From an uncultured Rhizobiaceae group bacterium (GTDB lineage: Bacteria; Pseudomonadota; Alphaproteobacteria; Rhizobiales; Rhizobiaceae): 9,714 nucleotides of DNA. The notes beneath the pieces are model-generated. The model ran no database searches and was not told the origin of the DNA. It saw nothing but the letters and a program-made list of their open reading frames with translations. Numbering within the stretch: position 1 is the stretch's first letter; every line of letters starts with the position of its first letter. Shown piece after piece: positions 1 through 6,905 of the stretch. The DNA is taken from positions 1 through 9,714 of the forward strand of contig CALLHT010000158.1 in assembly GCA_938009335.1 (NCBI GenBank). Direction: 5' to 3'. The translations under genes and the position numbers were made by a program.

Positions 1-1
1 T

Positions 2-559
2 TTGGACAACCCACTGGCAGTCTTTGCGGTATGGCAAGGTGGCATGAGTTTCCACGGCGGTTTAGCTGGCATCACAATCGCCATGATCCTGTTCTCAAAA
101 CGAAACGGTTTCACGCCATTCAGCATGTTTGATATTATCGCAGCCTCTTGTGGGCTTGGCATTCTACTGGGGCGCATCAGCAACTTCATCAATGCAGAAT
201 TGTTCGGCAGCGTCACTGACGTTCCTTGGGGCGTTATCTTTCCCGGCACAGATGGCCTTCCCCGTCACCCAAGCCAGCTTTACGAAGGTTTCCTTGAAGG
301 TTTCATGTTGCTTGTGTTGACGGCGATACTCATATGGAAATTCGGAAAACTGAAAACGCCGGGCTTTATCGCAGGCTTCTTCGTTGCTGAATATGGCCTC
401 AGCCGTATAGCAGTAGAGTTCGTACGCGTTCCCGACACACAATTGGGATACCTGCTTGGGACCGATTGGATCACGATGGGAATGATCTTGTCGATTCCAC
501 TTCTTTTAATTGGCTTTTGGTCCATGGCAACTTCCAGATCCAGATCTCATCTTTCATGA
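2..559 (+). CDS. lgt: Prolipoprotein diacylglyceryl transferase, 3' part (gene starts before the window)
   Basis: Inner-membrane enzyme that moves diacylglycerol from phosphatidylglycerol to the lipobox cysteine of prolipoproteins, the first step of lipoprotein maturation. About 185 C-terminal codons are visible; the first codon at base 2 is internal, not a start. The family signatures are intact: GGMSFHGG with the key His (fragment residue 18), then GRISNFINAELFG, whose Arg58, Asn61, Glu66 and Gly69 keep the spacing of E. coli H103, R143, N146, E151 and G154. The block PRHPSQLYEG and the late Arg135/Glu139 pair in LSRIAVEFVR follow. Hydrophobic stretches near residues 20-31, 43-57, 100-112, 120-133 and 158-174 fit membrane helices. 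The stop codon overlaps the next gene's start as ATGA, so the two are probably translationally coupled. A lipoprotein that would need this enzyme lies 3.1 kb downstream. Confidence 0.96.
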   Translation: MDNPLAVFAVWQGGMSFHGGLAGITIAMILFSKRNGFTPFSMFDIIAASCGLGILLGRISNFINAELFGSVTDVPWGVIFPGTDGLPRHPSQLYEGFLEGFMLLVLTAILIWKFGKLKTPGFIAGFFVAEYGLSRIAVEFVRVPDTQLGYLLGTDWITMGMILSIPLLLIGFWSMATSRSRSHLS

Positions 560-1662
560 CTGCGCCGCTCAAAGAACGCATCATCCGTCACATCTCCATG
601 AACGGTCCGCTGCCGCTTGCAGAATACATGCATTGGTGTCTGGCAGACAAAACACACGGGTACTATCAGACACAAAATGCATTTGGCCGGGATGGGGACT
701 TTGTCACTGCGCCCGAGGTCAGTCAGATGTTCGGAGAACTGATTGGTATCTGGCTGATAAAGACATGGCACAGCTTGGGCTGTCCCACGCCTTTCAATCT
801 TGTTGAACTTGGTCCGGGCAAAGGCACGCTTATGCGGGACATATTGCGTGCAGCGAAAGTAGATAGCGCATTTCTGGATGCAGCCGTACCAATCTTGATT
901 GAAACCAGTGAGCTTCTGATAACAGAACAACAAAGGGTTCTGAAGGATTATCCCAATGCGCAATGGCTCAAATCCATTGATGCGTTGGATCCCGCACCTA
1001 CCCTGCTGGTCGCCAATGAGTTTCTCGATGCTCTCCCACCCAGACAATATGTGAAACACCAGAGCGAATGGTTCGAACGAGGCGTTGGGTTGAATGAGGG
1101 CAATGAACTCATCTGGGTTGCGCTGCCAACGAGCAAACTCGAAACCGAAGCGCTACCAGAGGGCCATGCTCAAGAACCTGATGGCGCAATCTTTGAGATT
1201 TCCACGATCCGCGAAAGTTTTGTAGAACGTGTTGCCAACCTCATTCATGAAGACACAGGCGCTGCTTTGTTCATTGATTACGGGCATACAAAATCAGCCT
1301 TCGGTGACACATTTCAAGCGATCGCAAAGCATGAATATGCTGACCCGCTTGAAGCGCCCGGAGAAGCAGACCTCACCTCGCATGTGGATTTTGAACCGCT
1401 TCAAGCAATCGCCGAGAAGACCGGCTGCACATCTATGCCAACGATTACACAAGCCGAGTTTCTGTTAAAGCTTGGATTACTGGAACGCGCGGGCAGTTTG
1501 GGGGCAGGCAAATCTGAGCAAGAACAACACCGCATTACGCGTGAGGCAGAGCGTTTAGCTCTACCGCATGAAATGGGGGATCTTTTTAAAGTATTAGCCT
1601 TTTCTTCCGGCGACATGCTTTGGCCGTTTACAGAAATTGTACAAGAGACTGAACCTTCATAA
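556..1662 (+). CDS. MidA/NDUFAF7-family SAM-dependent methyltransferase (COG1565)
   Basis: Predicted class I methyltransferase of 368 residues. The mitochondrial relative NDUFAF7 symmetrically dimethylates an arginine of the complex I subunit NDUFS2; the bacterial substrate is inferred, not known. Visible motifs: DGDFVTAPEVSQMFGELIG (46-64), the SAM-binding motif I VELGPGKG (83-90), ANEFLDALPPRQ (153-164), IDYGH (240-244) and GEADLTSHVDF (269-279), all characteristic of the family. The start at 556 overlaps the lgt stop by ATGA and gives the usual N-terminus (MTAPLKERIIRHI); an in-frame ATG at 466 would lie inside lgt and is rejected. There is no clear Shine-Dalgarno, in keeping with coupling to lgt. 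The pgeF gene begins about 21 nt after the stop, so this is an operon member. Confidence 0.93.
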   Translation: MTAPLKERIIRHISMNGPLPLAEYMHWCLADKTHGYYQTQNAFGRDGDFVTAPEVSQMFGELIGIWLIKTWHSLGCPTPFNLVELGPGKGTLMRDILRAAKVDSAFLDAAVPILIETSELLITEQQRVLKDYPNAQWLKSIDALDPAPTLLVANEFLDALPPRQYVKHQSEWFERGVGLNEGNELIWVALPTSKLETEALPEGHAQEPDGAIFEISTIRESFVERVANLIHEDTGAALFIDYGHTKSAFGDTFQAIAKHEYADPLEAPGEADLTSHVDFEPLQAIAEKTGCTSMPTITQAEFLLKLGLLERAGSLGAGKSEQEQHRITREAERLALPHEMGDLFKVLAFSSGDMLWPFTEIVQETEPS

Positions 1663-1683
1663 GATCGAGAAAACAGTTTGGAC

Positions 1684-2466
1684 ATGATGATGAATTCCCT
1701 TGCCCCCATTCAAAGTGAAAGATTATCGGACCGTGGCGTAAAGCACGGATTTTTCACGCGCAATGGCGGGGTCTCGAAAGGAATCTATGCAGGATTGAAC
1801 GTTGGTCTTGGCTCAGATGATGAACGGACTGACGTCTTGGAAAACCGCTCCCGCGTTGCAGCTCAATTTGGCAAATCCGCCGACCATCTGATCTCTCCCT
1901 ATCAGGTTCATTCTCCTGATGTGGTCGAAGTTCGCGAGCCGTGGGAAGAAGGGCATCGCCCTAAAGTGGATGCATTGGTAACACGAAACCCGGACGTGGT
2001 GATTGGCATTCTGACAGCCGATTGCGGACCCGTTTTATTTGCCGATACTGAAAACGGCGTTGTTGGCGCAGCGCATGCGGGATGGAAAGGCGCTACAGGC
2101 GGCGTGCTAGACAATACGGTTTCAGCCATGGAAACCATCGGCGCTGAACGCGAGCATATCGTTGCCGTTCTAGGCCCCACCATCAGCCAGGAAAACTATG
2201 AGGTTGGTCCAGAATTTGTTGAGAGGTTGATCGACATTCATCCGGACAACAAAGATTATCTAATAGGCTCTGAAAAGCCCGGCCATGCAATGTTTGATTT
2301 ACCGGCTTATGTGGTGGCCAGATTGACGATAGCCGGTGTGAAGGCTGCTTGGACTGAGCACTGCACCTATGCGAGCGAGGAGCAGTTTTTCTCTTATCGC
2401 CGCACCACACACAAAAAAGAAGCCGACTACGGCAGGCAAATTTCAGCAATTAGCTTGGGGGCATAA
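1684..2466 (+). CDS. pgeF: PgeF/YfiH-family peptidoglycan editing factor (laccase-domain protein)
   Basis: Protein of about 260 residues in the Cu-oxidase_4/YfiH family. E. coli PgeF keeps peptidoglycan stem peptides free of wrong first amino acids; relatives act on purine nucleosides, and older 'polyphenol oxidase' labels are probably misleading. Family landmarks: HGFFTRNGGVSKGIYAGLN (21-39), the three likely zinc ligands His76 (YQVHSPDVV), Cys114 (LTADCGPV) and His131 (GAAHAGWKG), then LGPTISQENYEVG (163-175) and the C-terminal CTYASEEQFFSYRR (227-240). The length is normal and nothing is missing. The start is uncertain: ATG codons occur at 1684, 1687 and 1690, and TTG at 1678; only a weak GAG lies upstream. 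The next gene starts 1 nt after the stop codon, so the two are cotranscribed. Confidence 0.92.
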   Translation: MMMNSLAPIQSERLSDRGVKHGFFTRNGGVSKGIYAGLNVGLGSDDERTDVLENRSRVAAQFGKSADHLISPYQVHSPDVVEVREPWEEGHRPKVDALVTRNPDVVIGILTADCGPVLFADTENGVVGAAHAGWKGATGGVLDNTVSAMETIGAEREHIVAVLGPTISQENYEVGPEFVERLIDIHPDNKDYLIGSEKPGHAMFDLPAYVVARLTIAGVKAAWTEHCTYASEEQFFSYRRTTHKKEADYGRQISAISLGA

Positions 2467-2467
2467 G

Positions 2468-3619
2468 ATGGCACTACATTTCACTTCAGAAGAATTTTCC
2501 ACCCGGATGAATCGATTGAAGTCTGGCATGAGGGAGCACTCTCTCGATGGCATGTTGTTGTTTGCACAAGAAAGCATGTTCTGGCTTACAGGCTATGACA
2601 CGTTTGGCTATTGCTTCTTCCAATGCATGGTTGTTTCAGCAGAAGGTGATGTTGCCCTGCTCACTCGCGCGCCTGATCTGCGCCAAGCGCAGCACACTTC
2701 CAATGTTGAAAACATCATCATCTGGAAAGATGAAGGAGGCGCAGACCCGACCAAAGATCTGGAGCGCGTCATCGCTGAGCTGGGACTATCGGGCAAAAAG
2801 CTTGGCGTAGAATATGATACGCAAGGCCTCACCGGAAAAGCTGCCATGGCGGTTAACGCCCGTGTTGGATCATCAAGCGAATTGATTGACGCTTCTGATT
2901 TGATCACACATCTTCGCATGGTGAAGTCAGAAGCAGAGCTTGAATATGTGCGCAAGGCGGGCGAACTTTCTGACGATGCCTTGGATGCAGCCATTGCCAC
3001 GACCAAGGCAGGCGCGTTCGAGGGCGATATTCTGGCTGCCATGCACAATGCGATATTCTCTAAGGGCGGAGACTACGCGGGCAATGAATTCATTATTGGC
3101 TCCGGCAAGGACGCGCTTTTGTGCCGCTATAAATCCGGGCGGAGGCATTTATCTGACAATGACCAACTGACGCTTGAATGGTCCGGCGCATGGGCGCATT
3201 ACCATGCAGCAATGATGCGCACGATTGTGGTAGGCGAACCTACCGCCAGACATCAGGAACTCTATGAAGCATCCAAGGCGGCACTCTTGGGCGTTAAGGG
3301 CGCGATGACCGTCGGCAATACCTTCTCAGACATGTTTCATGCGCATGCGAACGCCATGGATGATGCGGGACTTTCCGAACACCGGCTCAACGCATGCGGG
3401 TATTCCCTTGGCGCGGTCTATACGCCATGCTGGATGGACCGCCCTATGATCTTTTCCGGCAACGAGACCAAAATTGTTCCGGGCATGGTCATCTTCGGCC
3501 ACATGATTATTTTTGATAGCGTTTCGGAAACTGCCATGACTTTAGGGCAAAGCTTCATCACAACTGACAAAGGACCTGAGGATTTATCCCGCCACGATGT
3601 TGACCTGATTGTCTGCTAA
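2468..3619 (+). CDS. Creatinase/M24-fold protein, DoeA-like, lacking the metal ligands of Xaa-Pro peptidases
   Basis: Protein of 383 residues with a creatinase-type N-terminal domain (about 1-145) and a pita-bread M24 domain (about 155-383). The likely automatic label is Xaa-Pro aminopeptidase, but the metal-binding residues of PepP-type enzymes are replaced: the two Asp positions read Glu237 and Ala248 (LTLEWSG, YHAAMMRT), the metal His region reads GYSLGAVYTP (311-320), and the two Glu positions appear as His345 and Gly360. The active-site His before the first Asp is Arg220. The retained pattern (LEWSG, YH, MRT, GYSLG, W322) resembles ectoine hydrolase DoeA/EutD and other metal-independent creatinase relatives, in which a Glu near this site takes part in catalysis. 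It is therefore more likely an amidohydrolase of unknown substrate, or a non-catalytic protein, than a dipeptidase. The start at 2468 follows a G-rich stretch; the ATG at 2369 lies within pgeF. Confidence 0.85.
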   Translation: MALHFTSEEFSTRMNRLKSGMREHSLDGMLLFAQESMFWLTGYDTFGYCFFQCMVVSAEGDVALLTRAPDLRQAQHTSNVENIIIWKDEGGADPTKDLERVIAELGLSGKKLGVEYDTQGLTGKAAMAVNARVGSSSELIDASDLITHLRMVKSEAELEYVRKAGELSDDALDAAIATTKAGAFEGDILAAMHNAIFSKGGDYAGNEFIIGSGKDALLCRYKSGRRHLSDNDQLTLEWSGAWAHYHAAMMRTIVVGEPTARHQELYEASKAALLGVKGAMTVGNTFSDMFHAHANAMDDAGLSEHRLNACGYSLGAVYTPCWMDRPMIFSGNETKIVPGMVIFGHMIIFDSVSETAMTLGQSFITTDKGPEDLSRHDVDLIVC

Positions 3620-3665
3620 TGAAACAACGCTGCTGGGGTGAGTATCAAAGTAAGGGCATATTGGC

Positions 3666-4355
3666 ATGACAGACGTGTCTATGAATTTCTTGAACATAAA
3701 GCGGATCGCAACACTCACCGGCTTCGTGCTTTTGGCATCCTGCACGCAAAGCACCAACACGGTTGATACAACGTTGCAGCCTCAAGCAACGGCTCAGTCG
3801 ACAGCACAAACTGCAACCCAAACCACGCCACAACCGACAGCTACCAATGAAACCGCGCTCGCCGCAGATGCGGGTCAGACTCCTGCGCAAAACGTTACAG
3901 AAGCTCAGCTAGAACAACCCTCCTCTGGTTTGGCAGATGGAGCAGCCACACAAGCGAGTGACCAAACCCAGGTGGCAGCACTCGACACATCAAATGCGAT
4001 GACCTTTTTACCGGTGGAAGGCGCACCCCAATCGGTGATTACCAATCTTTCGAAATCATTGCGGACGTCTGCCCAGGAAGATGGGCTTGCTGTTTTCCCG
4101 TCAACGCAACCGGGTGCAAAATACCAGGTGAAGGGCTATTTTTCCGCGCTGGATGATGGATCCAGCACGCTTCTGGTTTATGTTTGGGATGTACTCGACC
4201 AAAGCGGAAAGCGTGTGCATCGGATCAACGGCCAAGAGCGCAGTAGCGCGTCAAACACCAATCCATGGCTTGCCATATCAGATGTGGAACTCAAACGCGT
4301 CGCAGATCGCACCACCTCGCGTTTAAAAACCTGGGTCGACAAGAAAAAGAGCTAA
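3666..4355 (+). CDS. Putative lipoprotein with S/T/Q/A-rich linker and conserved C-terminal domain
   Basis: Protein of 229 residues of unknown function. A lipoprotein signal is clear: basic n-region (IKR), hydrophobic core and lipobox LASC with Cys26 as the lipidated residue. Thr at position +2 gives no inner-membrane retention signal by the E. coli Asp+2 rule. Residues 27-107 are low-complexity, rich in Thr, Gln, Ala and Ser, probably a flexible tether. Residues 110-229 look folded (TFLPVEGAPQSV, then YQVKGYFSALDDGSSTLLVYVWDVLD, then HRINGQER); I recall similar lipoproteins next to prs in other Rhizobiales, but this is memory, not a search. The ATG at 3666 has AAGGG 9 nt upstream (3652-3656); the ATG at 3681 is an alternative that would shorten the n-region. 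It follows the M24 gene by 46 nt and may be in the lgt operon. Confidence 0.85.
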   Translation: MTDVSMNFLNIKRIATLTGFVLLASCTQSTNTVDTTLQPQATAQSTAQTATQTTPQPTATNETALAADAGQTPAQNVTEAQLEQPSSGLADGAATQASDQTQVAALDTSNAMTFLPVEGAPQSVITNLSKSLRTSAQEDGLAVFPSTQPGAKYQVKGYFSALDDGSSTLLVYVWDVLDQSGKRVHRINGQERSSASNTNPWLAISDVELKRVADRTTSRLKTWVDKKKS

Positions 4356-4497
4356 CCCTTCTCATACAACGTCTAGCCCGTGGATAATCGTATGCAAAGC
4401 ATTGCAGCGGGTCGCACCTTGCCGTAAGACTTTCGGCAGATAAGGCTCGGAACCTTAACCGGGCCAGTGACAGGGGCCGGATTTCCGGTAAATTGAC
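4356..4497 (+). promoter_or_regulatory. Leader/promoter region of prs with three tandem short hairpins
   Basis: This 142-nt gap holds no gene. Three small inverted repeats stand in a row: TGCCG/CGGCA (4420-4424 with 4434-4438), TAAGG/CCTTA (4441-4445 with 4453-4457) and CCGG-ATTT-CCGG (4477-4488). The run AGGGG (4472-4476) is the only Shine-Dalgarno-like sequence but sits 21 nt from the ATG; folding the last hairpin would bring it to about 9 nt. Promoter candidates are weak: TTGCAG (4402-4407) with TAAGAC (4425-4430) at 17 nt spacing, or CTTGCC at 4418-4423. No terminator with a U-tract is seen for the upstream genes. Confidence 0.35.
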
Positions 4498-5430
4498 ATG
4501 AAACTCTTTGCCGGCAACTCCAACCAAGAACTTGCCAACCAAGTCACAGAATATCTCGACATCCCACTGGGAAAAGCCAACGTTAAGCGCTTCGCTGATC
4601 AGGAAATTTTCGTAGAGATCAAAGAGAATGTGCGCGGGGAAGATTGTTTCGTTCTACAGTCAACCGCTTATCCCGCCAATGACCATTTGATGGAATTGCT
4701 GATCATGATCGACGCCTTGCGTCGGGCTTCAGCGCGCCGCATCACCGCGGTGATCCCGTATTTCGGGTATGCACGCCAGGACCGAAAGCCCGGACCTCGT
4801 GCGCCGATTTCTGCGAAACTGGTTGCAAACCTGATCACCAAGGCAGGTGCAGATCGCGTTCTCACCTTGGATCTGCACGCAGCACAAATTCAGGGCTTCT
4901 TCGACATTCCTACCGACAACCTGTTCGCGGTTCCGGTTCTTTCACGCGATGCCAAAGAGCATTTGAACGTAGAGAATGTCATGGTGGTTTCACCAGATGT
5001 GGGCGGTGTGGTTCGCGCGAGAGCGCTTGCCAAACGTCTCGACTCATTGCTTGCAATCGTAGACAAACGCCGCGACAAGCCCGGGGAGTCCGAGGTGATG
5101 AACGTCATTGGCGATGTCTCCGGCAAAGATTGTATCCTGATTGACGATATCATCGATTCAGGCGGAACGCTCTGCAATGCGGCCGAAGCGCTTCTCAATA
5201 TGGGAGCAACAAGCGTGACCGCCTACATCACACATGGCGTTTTGTCTGGCGGGGCAGTCGCGCGGATTACCTCTTCCAAATTGAAAGAGCTGGTGATCAC
5301 AGACTCGATCCAGCCTACGGAAGCAGTTCGAGCAGCAAGCAATATTCGCGTGGTTTCCATCTCGGAACTCATCGGTGAAGCGGTCAAGCGCACGGCCTCT
5401 GAAAAATCCGTTTCCAGCCTGTTTGACTAG
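4498..5430 (+). CDS. prs: Ribose-phosphate pyrophosphokinase (PRPP synthetase), class I
   Basis: Makes phosphoribosyl pyrophosphate from ribose 5-phosphate and ATP in the cytosol, feeding purine, pyrimidine, histidine, tryptophan and NAD synthesis. The 310-residue length is typical. Visible: the ATP-site stretch PYFGYARQDRK (87-97), the metal His127 in LDLHAAQIQGFF, the catalytic flexible loop around Lys190-Arg192 (VDKRRDKPGE), and the PRPP-binding loop DDIIDSGGT (216-224) preceded by VVSPDVGGVVRA (163-174). The Class I pattern with regulatory-site residues suggests phosphate activation and ADP inhibition, as in the family. The start gives the standard N-terminus MKLFAGNSN and lies 9 nt after a small hairpin. 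Separate transcription from the lgt cluster is likely given the 142-nt gap. Confidence 0.97.
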   Translation: MKLFAGNSNQELANQVTEYLDIPLGKANVKRFADQEIFVEIKENVRGEDCFVLQSTAYPANDHLMELLIMIDALRRASARRITAVIPYFGYARQDRKPGPRAPISAKLVANLITKAGADRVLTLDLHAAQIQGFFDIPTDNLFAVPVLSRDAKEHLNVENVMVVSPDVGGVVRARALAKRLDSLLAIVDKRRDKPGESEVMNVIGDVSGKDCILIDDIIDSGGTLCNAAEALLNMGATSVTAYITHGVLSGGAVARITSSKLKELVITDSIQPTEAVRAASNIRVVSISELIGEAVKRTASEKSVSSLFD

Positions 5431-5495
5431 ACCAGATGTACCCTCATAAACCTTGTTTCCCCTTGTCTCACTCCTCTGATACAGTGTAGCTCAAT

Positions 5496-5501
5496 AAGGA
5501 G
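5496..5501 (+). promoter_or_regulatory. Shine-Dalgarno of the DUF992 gene
   Basis: AAGGAG stands 6 nt before the ATG at 5508 and fixes that start. Upstream, CTTGTT (5452-5457) with CTGATA (5476-5481) at 18 nt spacing is a possible but weak promoter in the 77-nt gap after prs. No terminator hairpin for prs is visible in this gap. Confidence 0.75.
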
Positions 5502-5507
5502 AATCCC

Positions 5508-6005
5508 ATGCGCCCGATTTTCGCCACCCTACCCGCTTTCATTGCGACGGCGTTTCTATTCGCTTCACCTATTCAAACAAAGGCGCAAGACCTGATTGAA
5601 TTGGGCAAGCTCGAATGTTTTGTCGATGAAGGAACAGGCTTCATTCTCGGGTCATCCAAAGACATAAGCTGCGTGTTCACATCCAACGATACCGCTTGGG
5701 GTGAGGACAATTATTTTGGCGCAATCAATCGTCTTGGCATTGATATAGGGAAAACAGAAGAAGGGTTCATCACCTGGATTGTGGTCGCAGCAGCGTTGGA
5801 GGAATATAAGCCGGGCTTTCTTGCAGGCGACTATATCGGCGCAAGCGCCAGCGCGTCCTTTGCAGTTGGTTTGGGAGCGAATGCGCTCATAGGTGGTTCA
5901 GGAAAGTCTTTCGCGCTTCAGCCTTTCAGCATTGAAACGCAAAAGGGCTTGAACTTTGCAGCAGGCATCGCAGAGTTGGAGTTACGCAGTATTGTTGCAG
6001 AGTAA
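5508..6005 (+). CDS. DUF992-family secreted protein
   Basis: Protein of 165 residues of unknown function from a family common in Rhizobiales. A signal peptide is evident (MRPIF, hydrophobic 7-22, probable cleavage after the Ala of TKA near residue 26), so the mature protein is periplasmic or exported. The mature part shows the DUF992 pattern: ELGKLECFVDEGTGFILGS (31-49), DISCVFT (52-58), YFGAINRLGIDIG (69-81), GDYIGASASASFAVGLGANALIGG (107-130) and FALQPFSIETQKGLNFAAGI (135-154). Two cysteines, Cys37 and Cys55, could form a disulfide. It has a strong Shine-Dalgarno of its own, 77 nt after prs. Its stop lies only 4 nt from the stop of the opposing gene. DUF992 proteins have no established biochemical role; no function is proposed. 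Confidence 0.9.
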   Translation: MRPIFATLPAFIATAFLFASPIQTKAQDLIELGKLECFVDEGTGFILGSSKDISCVFTSNDTAWGEDNYFGAINRLGIDIGKTEEGFITWIVVAAALEEYKPGFLAGDYIGASASASFAVGLGANALIGGSGKSFALQPFSIETQKGLNFAAGIAELELRSIVAE

Positions 6006-6009
6006 AACG

Positions 6010-6774
6010 CTAACCTAACTTCCGCATCCAACCCAAACCCTCATCAGTGCCGCCTGCTGGCTTATATTCGGCGCCGAGCGGTTTAGTCCAGCCAAGGCGA
6101 CCAATCTCGGAGAACACGTGTTTAAAATCAACATCGCCATAATCAGGTTCGCCTCGATCAGGCACTGAGGCAAACTGAATGTGACCGATAAACGGGAAGA
6201 CCGTGTTTAGCACCCCGATCACATCACCCTCTGTTCGACCCGCGTGATAGCAATCGAACATGAGTTTGAGATGATCCGAACCAACCGCTTCAATAATTTC
6301 AACCGCCTGCTCGCAATTGCGAAGAAAGTAATCCGGCGCGTCAAATTGATTGATCGGTTCAATCAAAATCATTACGTCATGTCTTTCTCCCTGATCACAG
6401 GCATGAGTAAGATTCTCAACAAACGCCTGACGAGCGTCCTCTCCTTGCGCATTGCCTGCCATTACATGAATATTCTGCGCCTTAATCGCAACTGCATAGG
6501 CAATCGCTTCGTCGATCGCAGCGCGCGCTTCATCCTCACGGCCCGGAACCGCAGACAAACCAAAATCGCCATTCGCCATATCTCCACGCCACGTGTTTAG
6601 GCCCAACATTGGCAATCCAGTTTCGTCCAATGCGGCCTTTACCTCGGACGCAGCAACATCGTATGGCCAATGACATTCCACTGCTGCAAACCCGGAAGCT
6701 TTCGCCGCATGAATAGCATCAGGCAACGAAAGTTCAGTCCAGAGAAATCCGAGATTGGCAGAGAATTTTGTCAA
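6010..6774 (-). CDS. Hydroxypyruvate isomerase-like TIM-barrel protein (Hyi/OtnI family)
   Basis: Protein of 254 residues of the AP-endonuclease-2-like TIM barrel superfamily, closest in pattern to Hyi/YgbM, which interconverts hydroxypyruvate and tartronate semialdehyde or, as OtnI, isomerises 2-oxo-tetronate. Likely metal ligands are Glu139 (ILIEPIN), Asp174 (MFDCYH), Gln200 (GHIQFAS) and Glu236 (GAEYKP); the VPDRGEPDYGDVDF stretch (204-217) matches the family's NPGRxEPGxGEI block. The start is TTG (6774-6772): an in-frame TGA lies two codons upstream and no in-frame ATG occurs before residue 56, while MTKFSANLGFLWTEL is a normal family N-terminus. It is convergent with the DUF992 gene and divergent from the 568-residue gene, with an inverted repeat 33 nt upstream. 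The exact substrate is not settled by sequence. Confidence 0.88.
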   Translation of the reverse strand: MTKFSANLGFLWTELSLPDAIHAAKASGFAAVECHWPYDVAASEVKAALDETGLPMLGLNTWRGDMANGDFGLSAVPGREDEARAAIDEAIAYAVAIKAQNIHVMAGNAQGEDARQAFVENLTHACDQGERHDVMILIEPINQFDAPDYFLRNCEQAVEIIEAVGSDHLKLMFDCYHAGRTEGDVIGVLNTVFPFIGHIQFASVPDRGEPDYGDVDFKHVFSEIGRLGWTKPLGAEYKPAGGTDEGLGWMRKLG

Positions 6775-6806
6775 AGATCACCACTCAAACAACACGAGAG
6801 ACTCCA

Positions 6807-6829
6807 ACTACGTAGACGGTCTAAGTAGT
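6807..6829. promoter_or_regulatory. 23-nt inverted repeat, candidate operator in a divergent promoter region
   Basis: Left arm ACTACGTAGAC (6807-6817) and right arm GTCTAAGTAGT (6819-6829) are reverse complements at 10 of 11 positions around a single central G. The size and two-fold symmetry fit a homodimeric regulator. It lies between divergent genes, 33 nt upstream of the isomerase start and about 70 nt upstream of the probable transcription start of the 568-residue gene. The regulator is unknown. Confidence 0.6.
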
Positions 6830-6854
6830 CATTACGGATTTTTCGTCAGCAATA

Positions 6855-6882
6855 TTAACGCTTATGGTTAACAAAATATACC
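6855..6882 (+). promoter_or_regulatory. Probable sigma-70 promoter of the 568-residue gene
   Basis: TTAACG (6855-6860) and TATACC (6877-6882) are separated by 16 nt. The implied start near 6889 leaves a leader of about 17 nt, enough for the Shine-Dalgarno at 6891-6897. Confidence 0.5.
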
Positions 6883-6890
6883 TAAGTAGT
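6882..6890 (+). repeat. Second copy of operator half-site CTAAGTAGT
   Basis: The 9-mer CTAAGTAGT at 6882-6890 repeats the end of the dyad's right arm (6821-6829) in the same orientation, 61 nt downstream. It overlaps the probable transcription start, a position where binding would block transcription. No matching left arm accompanies it. Confidence 0.5.
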
Positions 6891-6897
6891 GGAAGGA
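6891..6897 (+). promoter_or_regulatory. Strong Shine-Dalgarno that sets the start of the 568-residue gene
   Basis: GGAAGGA ends 8 nt before the ATG at 6906. The earlier in-frame ATG at 6864 has no Shine-Dalgarno and would lie upstream of the probable -10 element, so 6906 is chosen. Confidence 0.8.
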
Positions 6898-6905
6898 ATA
6901 ATGCA

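Noticed and set aside
466..555. Upstream in-frame ATG giving a 398-residue methyltransferase
   Set aside because: The extra 30 residues come from lgt read in another frame; the ATGA overlap at 556 and the family N-terminus decide for 556.
2369..2467. Longer M24 protein beginning inside pgeF
   Set aside because: The added residues overlap conserved pgeF coding sequence and do not match any M24 N-terminus; 2468 directly follows the pgeF stop.
4356..4497. PRPP or other known riboswitch ahead of prs
   Set aside because: No ykkC-type or purine-aptamer conserved sequence could be found in the 142 nt; only short simple hairpins.
6244..6600. 118-residue plus-strand open frame opposite the isomerase gene
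   Set aside because: It is antisense to well-conserved coding sequence, has no ribosome site, and its Arg/Asn/Ile-rich composition is that of a shadow frame.
6864..6905. ATG at 6864 as start of the orphan gene
   Set aside because: No Shine-Dalgarno, lies upstream of the likely -10, while GGAAGGA stands 8 nt before 6906.
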